A stretch of DNA of 64,000 nt from Bradyrhizobium sp. SK17 (GTDB lineage Bacteria; Pseudomonadota; Alphaproteobacteria; Rhizobiales; Xanthobacteraceae), in NCBI RefSeq assembly GCF_002831585.1, contig NZ_CP025113.1, positions 4,851,001 to 4,915,000 on the forward strand, given 5' to 3'. The notes beneath the pieces were generated by a model. The model worked only from the letters and a program-made list of their open reading frames with translations. It had not been told where the DNA came from and did no database searches. Below are positions 8,616-17,085 of this stretch, piece after piece; positions within the stretch are counted from its first letter, which is position 1; each line of letters opens with the position of its first letter. The position numbers and the translations under genes were made by a program.

Positions 8616-8660
8616 GCGTTTTCGAGCGAAGTGGGTACCGGTTCGCGTGAAGAAAACGCG
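8616..8660. repeat. 45-bp palindromic intergenic repeat, copy A
   Basis: The element begins GCGTTTTCGAGC and ends GAAGAAAACGCG, so its ends pair (GCGTTTTC with GAAAACGC). A second copy with about seven mismatches lies at 33006-33050, after the terC-like gene. Both follow a stop codon. Such elements are common in Bradyrhizobium genomes; their role is unknown. Confidence 0.75.
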
Positions 8661-8675
8661 TCAGAATAAGAATCC

Positions 8676-8710
8676 AAAGTCCCGTTCCGACGTGATCGGA
8701 ACGGGACTTT
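8676..8710. terminator. Strong hairpin after fabF
   Basis: A perfect 15-bp stem (8676-8690 with 8696-8710) with a 5-base loop ends in only TTT. It could terminate fabF transcription or act as a 3' stabiliser; mltG begins 118 bases later. Confidence 0.65.
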
Positions 8711-8828
8711 AGAACTAGTCCACCGTTTTGCCGTATTCCGCGGTGACTCCTATTAGCGGGCGTATGCTATTGGCAGGGCAGGGGTTTGTCCGGCCACGAT
8801 TGAACCGGCAGGATATTGGTTTGCATCG

Positions 8829-10091
8829 ATGAGTGAGAGGCCGCCCATTTCACCGAGGAGTCCACGTGCCGCGCTGGAGCCCGAGCAGGTTCCGCCGCCG
8901 CCCAAGCGCTCGGATCGCGCCCGCAATCCCTTCGTGATCGTCGGCAATGCCATCTTCACGATCCTGATCATCCTGATGATCGGCGCCGGTGCCACGTACT
9001 ATTACGGCAAGCAGACCCTGGAATCGCCGGGACCGTTGCAGGAAGACAAGATCGTCAACATCCCCGCGCGTGCCGGCAAGCGCGACATCGCCGACGTGCT
9101 CTCGCGCGAGGGCGTGATCAACGTCAATCCGTGGATATTCATCGGCAGCGTGTTTGCGCTGAAGGCAAGTTCCGACCTCAAGCCGGGTGAATATTCGTTC
9201 CAGAAGAATGCCAGCCTGCGCGACGTCATCGCCACCATCGTCGATGGCAAGGTGGTGCAGCACGCGATCACGATTCCCGAAGGCCTGACCTCGGAGCAGA
9301 TCGTGTCGCGGCTCACCGACAACGACATCTTCACCGGATCGGTGCGCGAGATCCCGCGCGAGGGAACGCTGCTGCCGGAGACCTACAAGTTCCCGCGCGG
9401 CACCACGCGCGACCAGGTGATCCAGCGCTTGCAGCAGGCGCAGAAGCGCGTGCTTGCCGAGATCTGGGAACGCCGCAACACCGACACGCCGCTGAAATCG
9501 CCGGACCAGCTGGTGACGCTGGCATCGATCGTCGAGAAGGAAACCGGCCGCGCCGACGAGCGCAGCCGCGTTGCCGCCGTGTTCGTCAACCGCCTGCGCC
9601 AGCGGATGAAGCTGCAATCCGATCCGACCATCATCTACGGACTGGTGGGCGGCAAGGGCACGCTCGGACGTCCGATCAAGCGCAGCGAGATCACGCAGCC
9701 GTCGCCCTACAACACCTATGTGATCGACGGCCTGCCGCCTGGACCGATCGCCAATCCCGGCCGCGCCTCGCTGGAGGCGACCGCCAACCCGGCGCGCACG
9801 CGCGACCTGTTCTTCGTGGCTGACGGAACCGGCGGTCACGCCTTTACCGAAACCTACGACCAGCACGCCAAGAACGTCGCCAAGCTGCGTGCGTCGGAGA
9901 AGCAGATCCAGAACGACACCGTCGAGCCCGCCGACGAGACGGCGCCCGCCGCCGCGGCGCCCGGCGCGGCCGACACCAATCCAACGGCGACCACGCCGCC
10001 GAAGCCGACCAATCAGAAGAAGCCGCCGCGCAGCGGTCGCCAGGGCGCCGCCCAGCAGCAGACCAATTCGCCGCCCGTCGTGCAGCGCTGA
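8829..10091 (+). CDS. mltG: Endolytic murein transglycosylase MltG
   Basis: Inner-membrane lytic transglycosylase that cuts nascent glycan strands and so sets peptidoglycan chain length. A proline-rich cytosolic N-terminus (1-33) is followed by one membrane helix (about 35-57) and then the YceG domain. The catalytic glutamate is in SIVEKETG (Glu236), followed by the QSDPTIIYGL segment usual in the family. The C-terminal tail after about residue 365 is low-complexity (Pro, Ala, Gln), longer than in E. coli MltG. It follows fabF, as in many alphaproteobacteria. Confidence 0.94.
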   Translation: MSERPPISPRSPRAALEPEQVPPPPKRSDRARNPFVIVGNAIFTILIILMIGAGATYYYGKQTLESPGPLQEDKIVNIPARAGKRDIADVLSREGVINVNPWIFIGSVFALKASSDLKPGEYSFQKNASLRDVIATIVDGKVVQHAITIPEGLTSEQIVSRLTDNDIFTGSVREIPREGTLLPETYKFPRGTTRDQVIQRLQQAQKRVLAEIWERRNTDTPLKSPDQLVTLASIVEKETGRADERSRVAAVFVNRLRQRMKLQSDPTIIYGLVGGKGTLGRPIKRSEITQPSPYNTYVIDGLPPGPIANPGRASLEATANPARTRDLFFVADGTGGHAFTETYDQHAKNVAKLRASEKQIQNDTVEPADETAPAAAAPGAADTNPTATTPPKPTNQKKPPRSGRQGAAQQQTNSPPVVQR

Positions 10092-10181
10092 CACGCGCGC
10101 GATCAGATCGGCCTCTTGTCCGACGCTCCGGAACGCCGCGCAACGGCTTCGCCGGATCGCTTGAGCTCTGCATTTTCCGGG

Positions 10182-10198
10182 GTGGAACGTAATTCCAC
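10182..10198. other. Short inverted repeat before yicC
   Basis: GTGGAA-N5-TTCCAC lies in the 200-base gap between mltG and yicC. It could be an operator or a small hairpin; nothing else supports a role. Confidence 0.25.
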
Positions 10199-10292
10199 TT
10201 TCACGGAATCCGTTTTAAGGTCGAACCGGCTCCGGACGAGTCTCGTAGGCTCCGGGTGAGTCCCATATCCTTCTGTTGGAGAGTTGCACGCG

Positions 10293-11180
10293 ATGGCGCT
10301 GTCGAGCATGACTGGCTTTGCCCGAAGCCATGGCGGAAGCGGTCCCTACACGTTCGAATGGGAGCTGAAATCGGTCAACGCCAAGGGCTTTGACCTCCGG
10401 TTGCGGCTGCCGCCGGGCTGGGACGAACTGGAGGCCCTGGCCAAGAAGCGCGCCGGCGAATTGCTGTCGCGCGGCACGGTCTATGCCAATCTCAGCGTCA
10501 AGCGCACCGACGCGGCGCAGGCGATCCGGATCAATGAGGACGTGCTGGCCGCGGTCGTGAAGGTCGCAGGTGAGCTCGCGCAACGGATCGACGCGGTGGC
10601 GCCGAGCATCGACGGACTGCTCGGCATCAAGGGCGTCATCGAAGTGGTCGAGCCTGAGAGCGACGAAGACGAGGACAAGGCGGCGCGCGAAGCGGCGGCG
10701 AAGGCGTTCGAGCAGGCGCTCGGCAGCCTGGTGGAGATGCGCCGGCGCGAGGGCGACGCGCTGGGCCAGATCCTGATGCAGCGGATGGACGAGATCGAGC
10801 GGCTCGCCAAGCGCGCCGAGACCGCGCCTGGTCGTAAGCCGGAGGCGATCAAGGCAAGGCTTGCCGAGCAGATCGCGGCGCTGCTGGAAACATCCGATCG
10901 CTTCGATGCCGACCGGCTGAGCCAGGAGGCGATCCTGATCGCCACCAAGGCCGACATCCGCGAGGAGCTCGACCGCATCGCCTCGCACATTGCCCAGGCG
11001 CGCGAGATGATCGGCAAGGGCGGGCCGGTCGGGCGGCGGCTCGACTTCCTCGCGCAGGAGTTCAATCGCGAGGTCAACACCTGCTGCTCGAAGTCGAACG
11101 ACGTCGAGCTGACCAACACCGGACTTGAAATGAAGAACGTGGTGGAGCAGTTCCGCGAACAGGTTCAGAATCTGGAGTGA
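10293..11180 (+). CDS. yicC: YicC-family endoribonuclease
   Basis: YicC/YloC family, known in enterobacteria as an endoribonuclease linked to small-RNA turnover. The 295-residue protein starts with the family signature MTGFARS (residues 6-12), has the YicC N-terminal domain to about residue 155 and the conserved C-terminal domain (DUF1732) ending KNVVEQFREQVQNLE. A TTG at 10284 is also in frame, but the ATG at 10293 has GGAGAG 9 bases upstream. Its stop codon abuts the gmk start with no spacer, so the two are co-translated, an arrangement common in bacteria. Confidence 0.93.
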   Translation: MALSSMTGFARSHGGSGPYTFEWELKSVNAKGFDLRLRLPPGWDELEALAKKRAGELLSRGTVYANLSVKRTDAAQAIRINEDVLAAVVKVAGELAQRIDAVAPSIDGLLGIKGVIEVVEPESDEDEDKAAREAAAKAFEQALGSLVEMRRREGDALGQILMQRMDEIERLAKRAETAPGRKPEAIKARLAEQIAALLETSDRFDADRLSQEAILIATKADIREELDRIASHIAQAREMIGKGGPVGRRLDFLAQEFNREVNTCCSKSNDVELTNTGLEMKNVVEQFREQVQNLE

Positions 11181-11837
11181 ATGATGACGGCGGAGGGGTT
11201 TGACGGCGTTGAGCGGCGTGGACTGATGTTCGTCCTGTCGTCGCCCTCGGGCGCCGGCAAGACGACGCTGTCACGCATGCTGATCGATCGCATGCCGGGC
11301 CTGAAAATGTCGGTGTCGGCGACCACGCGCTCGAAGCGGCCGGGCGAGGTCGAGGGCCGCGATTACTTCTTCGTCGACAAGACCAAGTTCGAGGCCATGG
11401 CCAAGCAGGGCGAACTGCTGGAATGGGCCACCGTGTTCGACAACCGCTACGGCACGCCGCGCGCGCCGGTCGAGGCCGCGCTGGCGGCCGGTCAGGACGT
11501 GCTGTTCGACATCGACTGGCAGGGCACCCAGCAATTGCGCGAGAAGGCGCGGGCCGACGTGGTCAGCGTCTTCATCCTGCCGCCGTCGGCCGCCGATCTT
11601 GAGAAGCGGCTGCACACCCGCGCGCAGGATTCCGAGGACGTCATCCGCGGGCGGATGAACCGCGCCACGCACGAATTGAGCCATTGGGCGGAGTACGACT
11701 ACATCGTCGTCAACCAGAACGTCGACGATGCCTTTGCCGAGGTGCAGTCGATCCTGAAGGCCGAGCGCCTGAAGCGGGAGCGCCGCACCGGCCTCACCGA
11801 ATTCGTGCGCGGCCTGCAGCGCCAACTCGAGAAGTAG
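11181..11837 (+). CDS. gmk: Guanylate kinase
   Basis: Phosphorylates GMP to GDP using ATP, in purine salvage and biosynthesis. The P-loop SSPSGAGKTT lies at residues 20-29; the GMP-binding segment with TTRSKRPGEVEGRDYFF follows at about 46-62. At 218 residues it is typical. Two ATG codons are adjacent at the start, the first abutting the yicC stop. A strong terminator follows. Confidence 0.96.
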   Translation: MMTAEGFDGVERRGLMFVLSSPSGAGKTTLSRMLIDRMPGLKMSVSATTRSKRPGEVEGRDYFFVDKTKFEAMAKQGELLEWATVFDNRYGTPRAPVEAALAAGQDVLFDIDWQGTQQLREKARADVVSVFILPPSAADLEKRLHTRAQDSEDVIRGRMNRATHELSHWAEYDYIVVNQNVDDAFAEVQSILKAERLKRERRTGLTEFVRGLQRQLEK

Positions 11838-11848
11838 CGCGCCGCAAC

Positions 11849-11878
11849 CGTGATGCGATCGCAACCGATCGCATCACG
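11849..11878. terminator. Hairpin between gmk and the convergent gene
   Basis: A perfect 13-bp stem (11849-11861 with 11866-11878) closes on a CAAC loop and is followed by TCTCATTGTT. It separates gmk from the convergent gene ending at 11907 and could serve both strands. Confidence 0.7.
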
Positions 11879-11906
11879 TCTCATTGTTCCTATTCCAGAA
11901 CGGACG

Positions 11907-12929
11907 CTAGTTCGCCGCGCTGCGCGCCAGCCGCTGCAGCATCGCGGCGATCTGCTGGTTGTCTTGCTCGGTTTGATCTGGCTTGCGCGCGATCTCACGG
12001 CGGGGCGCCGGTGTCTCGGCACGACGCGGCACCTGGGTCTCCGCACGCCGCGGAGTGGCCTCCGACAGCCGTAGCGGACGGTCCCGGTTGACGACGGCCA
12101 TCGGCGGCGCCGGCTCGGTGTGGAGCGAATCCCACGGTGCGCGCCACTCGTCACTGATCTCGTAGGGCGGCGTCCGCGTCCGCGTCAGCCGGAACACCAG
12201 CGCGCTGACCAGGCCGGCCAGCGCCAGTGCACCGACCATCACGAACAGCAGCATCTGCGTCGAGGATGCAGACTTCTCGGCAGGCGTCTCGGCTGCCACG
12301 GGGACCGCAGGTGCGGGCGCGGCGGCCTGCTGCGGCGTTGCATCGGCTTGCGCGACCACGGTCGGCTGGTCTGCTGCGTGCCGGGTCCCGTTGGTTCCGG
12401 CCATGCTCGAGGCGTCCAGCCATCTCGCATTCGCGTCTGATGATTGGGCGTTCGCTTCGGGCGGCGCTGCCGGAGCCGCCGGAATTGGCGCTGCGCTGTC
12501 GGCTTGACCGGCGCCGGCGACCGCGCTGGGCGCGGTCCCAGCCTGCGGCGAGGGCCATTCAGCACGCGCATCGGCGATGGATTTGCGCATTGCCGGCGGC
12601 GGCGCCGGCTGGCCCTGTGGTGGTGTTGCGTCGGCCGTCGCCGTGTCGGGCACGGCTGCTGGCTGCGCGACTGCGGTCTTGGCAACCTTGTTCCTGGCGT
12701 CACCGAGGTACCAGCACTTCTTCTGGGTGCTGCGGTCGAGGTGATAGAACCAGTGACTTCCTGCCGGCGCGGTTCCCTTCGGTGCGGACTGACAACTGTC
12801 CGCCGTCCTGGCAGTGGCCGTGCCGGTGCTCGCCGTGGTGGCGGCGTTCTGGGCCATGGCGCCGAAGTTGGCGCCGGCCATGATGCTGGCGGCTAGCGCC
12901 GCAGCGAATTTCGCTGAACGATTTGACAT
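11907..12929 (-). CDS. Signal-peptide protein with one C-terminal membrane helix
   Basis: Hypothetical protein of about 340 residues. A signal peptide covers residues 1-27 (cleavage near AMAQ). A small conserved patch with two cysteines, SHWFYHLDRSTQKKCWYLG at about 58-76, follows. A long Ala/Pro-rich linker leads to a single membrane helix (226-247) and a charged cytosolic tail of about 90 residues. The WFYHLDR...KCWYL patch recurs in secreted hypothetical proteins of Bradyrhizobium-type genomes. The frame extends to 13010, but the ATG at 12929 starts the signal peptide. Function unknown; perhaps an envelope sensor or anchor. Confidence 0.75.
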   Translation of the reverse strand: MSNRSAKFAAALAASIMAGANFGAMAQNAATTASTGTATARTADSCQSAPKGTAPAGSHWFYHLDRSTQKKCWYLGDARNKVAKTAVAQPAAVPDTATADATPPQGQPAPPPAMRKSIADARAEWPSPQAGTAPSAVAGAGQADSAAPIPAAPAAPPEANAQSSDANARWLDASSMAGTNGTRHAADQPTVVAQADATPQQAAAPAPAVPVAAETPAEKSASSTQMLLFVMVGALALAGLVSALVFRLTRTRTPPYEISDEWRAPWDSLHTEPAPPMAVVNRDRPLRLSEATPRRAETQVPRRAETPAPRREIARKPDQTEQDNQQIAAMLQRLARSAAN

Positions 12930-13104
12930 ACACGTCCCCGGTATTTCTTTTTTTACGCAAGCGCTGGCGATACCAATCTCGGCAAAGAGTTGGGTCGCAA
13001 TGCGCCGCAAATCCGGAGCGGTTAGGGCTTAATTGGGGCTTGCGGCGCTCGGCGATTGCGGCGCGCCGGGGGCAGGAAACTTCCGGGGCGAGGGAAGAGG
13101 CGGA

Positions 13105-13617
13105 CTATCGCTTTGATGCGGTCCAGTGGCCCCTGCATCCGTCGGAGCGGACGAACGAGCCGGAACCGCTGCGGCCGGAGAACCGGCCCGAACTGGTCCA
13201 GGTCAGACCTCCAGCGGATCCGCCTCCGGTCGTGGCGCCGTTGGGGCTGACCTGTCCGGAACTCATCTCTCCGGAAATACTGCCGCCGGATATCACCAGT
13301 CGCTCCGTGCTCGACCCGCAAGGCGAGCCTTCCGCAACGACGACCCACGAACCATCGAAATTGCCGCCACCGCCGCTACTTTCGCTGCCACCTTTCCTGG
13401 TGGCGCGGCGTGGCGCTTCCGAATTCTTGCTTCGCTCCGGCTTCGAGGGCGTCACTGCGCGCGGCGCGGTACGGGTCCCGGACAGCGACTTCTCGTCATT
13501 GCCGATGCTGCCGCCGCTGCTGCCGGATTGCGCAAATGCGGACGTCGACCCGAGAGCGAACAGGAGCAGGGTCGAAAGCAGGGCGGGGCCTGCCGATGAG
13601 CAAAACATGCTTTTCAT
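13105..13617 (-). CDS. Small secreted protein, Ser/Gly-rich
   Basis: Hypothetical exported protein of 170 residues. A signal peptide spans residues 1-29 (cleavage after AFAQ). Residues 30-85 are a disordered Ser/Gly/Arg-rich stretch. The remainder is a compact domain starting near FDGSWVVVAEGSPCG and ending SDGCRGHWTASKR, with two cysteines that could pair in the periplasm. It sits between the membrane protein above and the caspase-like gene on the same strand. Function unknown. Confidence 0.72.
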   Translation of the reverse strand: MKSMFCSSAGPALLSTLLLFALGSTSAFAQSGSSGGSIGNDEKSLSGTRTAPRAVTPSKPERSKNSEAPRRATRKGGSESSGGGGNFDGSWVVVAEGSPCGSSTERLVISGGSISGEMSSGQVSPNGATTGGGSAGGLTWTSSGRFSGRSGSGSFVRSDGCRGHWTASKR

Positions 13618-13642
13618 TTTCAGGTCTATCCAATGTGATCAA

Positions 13643-14995
13643 TCAATGTCCGGTGCCGTCGGCGCAGACGGCATCGATAATGCGACAGGATTTGCCGGCC
13701 TTGCCGCATTCGTCAAGCGCGGCGCTCTTGGCGCGATCGAGCGCATCACGCTGGATCAGCGACCAGGACTTGCTCGATATCGCGAACGCGCCACAGCGCG
13801 CCCCGTAAAAGGAAAGCTCGAGGGTGCATTTGGCTCCGCCGCATTTGGCACGGGCGTCGTCGACCGCGGCACGGCGCGACGAATGCTTCCAGGAGATGCC
13901 CCATTTGTCGATGTCGGGCCCGTAGACGATCGATCCCCAGGGCTGCAAGTCCTCCATCTTGCGCAGCCGCGTCAGCACGCCTTCGGTGGCTTCGCCGGTC
14001 GGCGTCATCGCCACCTTCTGCTGGAATTTGCTGATCGCCGCGCGCATGTCGTTCGGTTCGGGATCGAAATTGTGCTCGTAGAGCCGGTCGCTCAATTCAC
14101 GCAGCAGCGCGCCATCCTTGATCGGGATGCGGTCGGGATCGGGCCGCAGCGAGCCCGGCAATTGCGGCTCGGGCTGCGGCGCGACCGCGACCTTCGGCCC
14201 GGCCGGCGCCGCGGGCGGCACGAAATAGAACGTCCCGTCGATCGGCGACGATGAGACCCAGGGCTGTTGCGAGCCGCCGGTCTCGCGTTTCACCGCGAGC
14301 CCGACCTGATTGAAGGTCTGGAAGATGTCGAGGCCGGCGAGCCGGATCGTGGCGGCCAGCGCCTTGGTGTAGGGGCTGTGGCCGTCGCTGCCGTCCTGCG
14401 CGACATTGCCGGGTTGCGTGGCGTAGGAGATCAGCGTGCCCTCGGGAGCGCGCATCTGCGCAAGACCGCCGTCGGCTGCGCGCAGCCCGCGTCCGCCGAA
14501 CGGATTGTTCCGGCAGGCGTCGAGGATCACCATGTTGAGCCGCGTGCCGGAGCCCTGCATCTGCCGCAGCACCAGATTGACGTCGAGCATCTGGAAATCG
14601 ACGTCGGCCTCGCGGGTGGCGTTGGCGCTGACCGGCACCAGATAGTTCGCGCCGGAGACCTGGACGCCGTGGCCGGCATAATAGAACAGCGCGACGTCGG
14701 CGCCCTGGACCTGGCGGCCGAAGCTCTGGACCGCGATGTCCATCGCCGGCTTGTCGAGATCGAGCTGGGCGCGGCCGCCGACCAGAGTGAAGCCGAGGCT
14801 TGCCAGCGTCTCGGCCATCAGGGCGGCATCGTTGCGCGGATTGTCGAGCCGCGTCACGTTCTGGTAGGCGGAATTGCCGATCACCAGCGCGACGCGCTTT
14901 TCGGTGGCCGCCCGCGCCACGCCGATGAACGCCTGCCACAGCAGCGCGAGCAGCACCGCAGCCGCCAAGCTCCTGCCTTGCACCGCCCCGCGCAT
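13643..14995 (-). CDS. Caspase-like (C14) protease with C-terminal DUF4189-type domain
   Basis: Secreted caspase-fold protease, 450 residues. A signal peptide or anchor covers residues 1-30. The caspase p20 domain starts KRVALVIGNSAY (33-44) and carries the catalytic His109 in YYAGHG and Cys161 in ILDACRNNPF. After a Pro-rich hinge near residue 265-290 comes a region of about 60 residues, then a Cys-containing C-terminal module (about 370-450) resembling DUF4189. Both catalytic residues are present, so it should be active; substrates are unknown. It ends 25 bases before the small secreted-protein gene on the same strand. Confidence 0.87.
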   Translation of the reverse strand: MRGAVQGRSLAAAVLLALLWQAFIGVARAATEKRVALVIGNSAYQNVTRLDNPRNDAALMAETLASLGFTLVGGRAQLDLDKPAMDIAVQSFGRQVQGADVALFYYAGHGVQVSGANYLVPVSANATREADVDFQMLDVNLVLRQMQGSGTRLNMVILDACRNNPFGGRGLRAADGGLAQMRAPEGTLISYATQPGNVAQDGSDGHSPYTKALAATIRLAGLDIFQTFNQVGLAVKRETGGSQQPWVSSSPIDGTFYFVPPAAPAGPKVAVAPQPEPQLPGSLRPDPDRIPIKDGALLRELSDRLYEHNFDPEPNDMRAAISKFQQKVAMTPTGEATEGVLTRLRKMEDLQPWGSIVYGPDIDKWGISWKHSSRRAAVDDARAKCGGAKCTLELSFYGARCGAFAISSKSWSLIQRDALDRAKSAALDECGKAGKSCRIIDAVCADGTGH

Positions 14996-15122
14996 GCCCT
15001 GTGACCTCTCAGCCCGGGGCGTAGATTACCAGCGGGCGCGGAAGGACAAAAGCAGCAGTCAAGGTCACGGGGCGCGACCAATCGCGCTTAGTGACGTCAC
15101 ACAAGGGCAGGTGCAAGGGCAA

Positions 15123-15145
15123 GTCCCGCCGGCGTGGGGCGGGAC
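15123..15145 (-). terminator. Hairpin after the alcohol dehydrogenase gene
   Basis: GTCCCGCC (15123-15130) pairs with GGCGGGAC (15138-15145). It lies just after the dehydrogenase stop on the minus strand and may end the lptF-to-adh transcript, though no T-run follows. Confidence 0.4.
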
Positions 15146-15152
15146 CTGGGTG

Positions 15153-16211
15153 CTAGTTCTTCAGGACGATGCGGCCCACGACCTTGCCGGCGCGCAACTC
15201 GTCGATCCATTTCTGGACGTCGGCCATCGGCTCTTCCTTCATCGGCGTCGGCTTGATCTTGCCGGCACGGGCGAGCGCCATCAGTTCGCGGCCTTCGGCC
15301 AGGGTACCGACCATGAAGCCTTCGATGGTCATGCGCTTGTAGACCCACTGCACCATCGGCAGCGAGAAGTTGCCGCCCATCAGGCCCGACACCACGATCT
15401 TGCCGCCGCGCGCGACGGTCGAGACCGCGAACGCCATCGACTTCTCGTTGCCGGCAAAGTCGATCACGCCGTCGAAGCCGCCATCGCTCTCCTTCAGCAT
15501 GCGCTTGACGACGTCAGGCTCCGCCGGGTCATAGGCGGCCGCCGCGCCGTTCTTCAGTGCGGTCTCGCGCGCCGCGGGGCTGAGATCGGCGACCGTGATC
15601 GGCTGCTTGAACATCGCCTGCGCGAAAGACAGGCCCATCATGCCGACGCCGCCAAGTCCGATCAGCAGCAGATTGCGCTGGCGCGGGCGATCGACCAGCC
15701 GCTTCAATGCGCCATAGGCGGTGACGCCGGAGCACATCAGCGTGGCCGCCTGGTTGACCGGAAGCGGATCGTATTCGAGCAGATATTTCGCGTCGGGCAC
15801 CAGCACGTGGGTGGCGAAGCCGCCGTCGATCGAAACGCCGAGGAAGCGCTGCTTGACGCAGAGGTTCTCGTCGCCGGCGAGACAGTCGCGGCACTGGCCG
15901 CAGCCGATCCAGGGGAAGACCGCCTGCTTCGTTCCGACCAGATCCTTCGGCGCATCGGGGCCGACCTCGTCGACGACGCCGGCGATCTCGTGGCCGAGCG
16001 TGAAGGGCAGGGTCATGCCGCGGGTGGTGTCGAGCTTCTTGCCGCCGCCGAGATCGGCATAGCCGTCCTGGATGTGCAGATCGGAATGGCACAGGCCGCA
16101 GCGCTCGATGCGCACCAGCACTTCGCGTCCCTGTGGCTTCGGTGTGTCCACGATGGTCTCGCACAGCGGTGCATCGAATTTGACGAGGGATTGGCGAACC
16201 ATACGCGCCAT
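15153..16211 (-). CDS. Zinc-dependent alcohol dehydrogenase
   Basis: Medium-chain dehydrogenase, 352 residues. Catalytic zinc motif RCGLCHSDLH (37-46), GHE near residue 76, a structural-zinc loop with four cysteines (CGQCRDC...C) and the NAD-binding GLGGVGMMG motif are all present. It should oxidise an alcohol or reduce an aldehyde; the substrate is not evident. The frame is open to 16277, but the ATG at 16211 has an AGGAGAA Shine-Dalgarno sequence. It lies 19 bases after rsmA on the same strand, an unusual addition to this conserved operon. Confidence 0.92.
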   Translation of the reverse strand: MARMVRQSLVKFDAPLCETIVDTPKPQGREVLVRIERCGLCHSDLHIQDGYADLGGGKKLDTTRGMTLPFTLGHEIAGVVDEVGPDAPKDLVGTKQAVFPWIGCGQCRDCLAGDENLCVKQRFLGVSIDGGFATHVLVPDAKYLLEYDPLPVNQAATLMCSGVTAYGALKRLVDRPRQRNLLLIGLGGVGMMGLSFAQAMFKQPITVADLSPAARETALKNGAAAAYDPAEPDVVKRMLKESDGGFDGVIDFAGNEKSMAFAVSTVARGGKIVVSGLMGGNFSLPMVQWVYKRMTIEGFMVGTLAEGRELMALARAGKIKPTPMKEEPMADVQKWIDELRAGKVVGRIVLKN

Positions 16212-16230
16212 TACGTTTTCTCCTGTTGTT

Positions 16231-17085
16231 CTATTTTGTGGTCCGTATATCGGCCAATTCACGGGCCATGGCAACAAAGCCGGCGACCGGAATGGTTTCG
16301 GCGCGCCGCGTCGCTTCGATACCGGCTGAGGCCGCGAGCCGTGCCGGATCGACCGACAGCGATTTCAGGCTTTGGCGCAGCATCTTGCGGCGCTGGCCGA
16401 AGGCGGCGGCCGCGACCTGCTCGAGCATGCGGCGGTCGCACGGCTCGGGCGCGGCGCGCGGTATCAACCGTACCACCGACGACGTGACCTTGGGTTGCGG
16501 CACGAAGGCCGCGGGTGAAATGTCGAACAGGATCTTGGTCTCGGCGCGCCAATTGGCGAGCACCGCGAGCCGGCCATACGCCTCTTCGTCCTCATGGGCT
16601 GTGATACGCTCGGCGACCTCGCGCTGAAACATCAATACCATGGTGTCGTACCAGGGCGGCCACGGCTCGATCGACAGCCAGTCGACCAGAAGCTGGGTCG
16701 CGATGTTGTAGGGCAGGTTGGCGACGATCTTGGCCTTGCCGCCGTCAAGGAAGGGACGTGGATCGAAATGCTGCGCGTCGCCGTGCACGATCTCGATGCG
16801 CCCGGGGTAACGCTTGACGATGTAGTCGAGCGCGGCGAGCGCCCGCTCGTCGCGCTCGATGGCGATCACGCGCTTGGCGCCCATCGCAAGCAGCGCGCGC
16901 GTCAGGCCGCCGGGGCCGGGCCCGACCTCGATCACGGTGGAGTCTTCGAGCGGGCCTGCGGCGCGGGCGATCCGTGCGGTGAGATTGAGGTCGAGCAGAA
17001 AATTCTGGCCGAGCGATTTGCGCGCCGACAGGGAATGCTCGCGAATGATGTCGCGCAGCGGCGGCAGATCGTCGATCGTGCTCAC
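16231..17085 (-). CDS. rsmA: 16S rRNA (adenine1518/1519-N6)-dimethyltransferase
   Basis: KsgA/RsmA dimethylates two adjacent adenines near the 3' end of 16S rRNA, a late step of 30S maturation. Motifs: LGQNFLLD (25-32), SAM loop [12 protein letters not shown] (50-61) and NLPYNIAT near residue 123. At 284 residues it has the family length. The start is GTG at 17085, directly after the pdxA stop (TAGGTG), so translation is coupled. Confidence 0.96.
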   Translation of the reverse strand: MSTIDDLPPLRDIIREHSLSARKSLGQNFLLDLNLTARIARAAGPLEDSTVIEVGPGPGGLTRALLAMGAKRVIAIERDERALAALDYIVKRYPGRIEIVHGDAQHFDPRPFLDGGKAKIVANLPYNIATQLLVDWLSIEPWPPWYDTMVLMFQREVAERITAHEDEEAYGRLAVLANWRAETKILFDISPAAFVPQPKVTSSVVRLIPRAAPEPCDRRMLEQVAAAAFGQRRKMLRQSLKSLSVDPARLAASAGIEATRRAETIPVAGFVAMARELADIRTTK

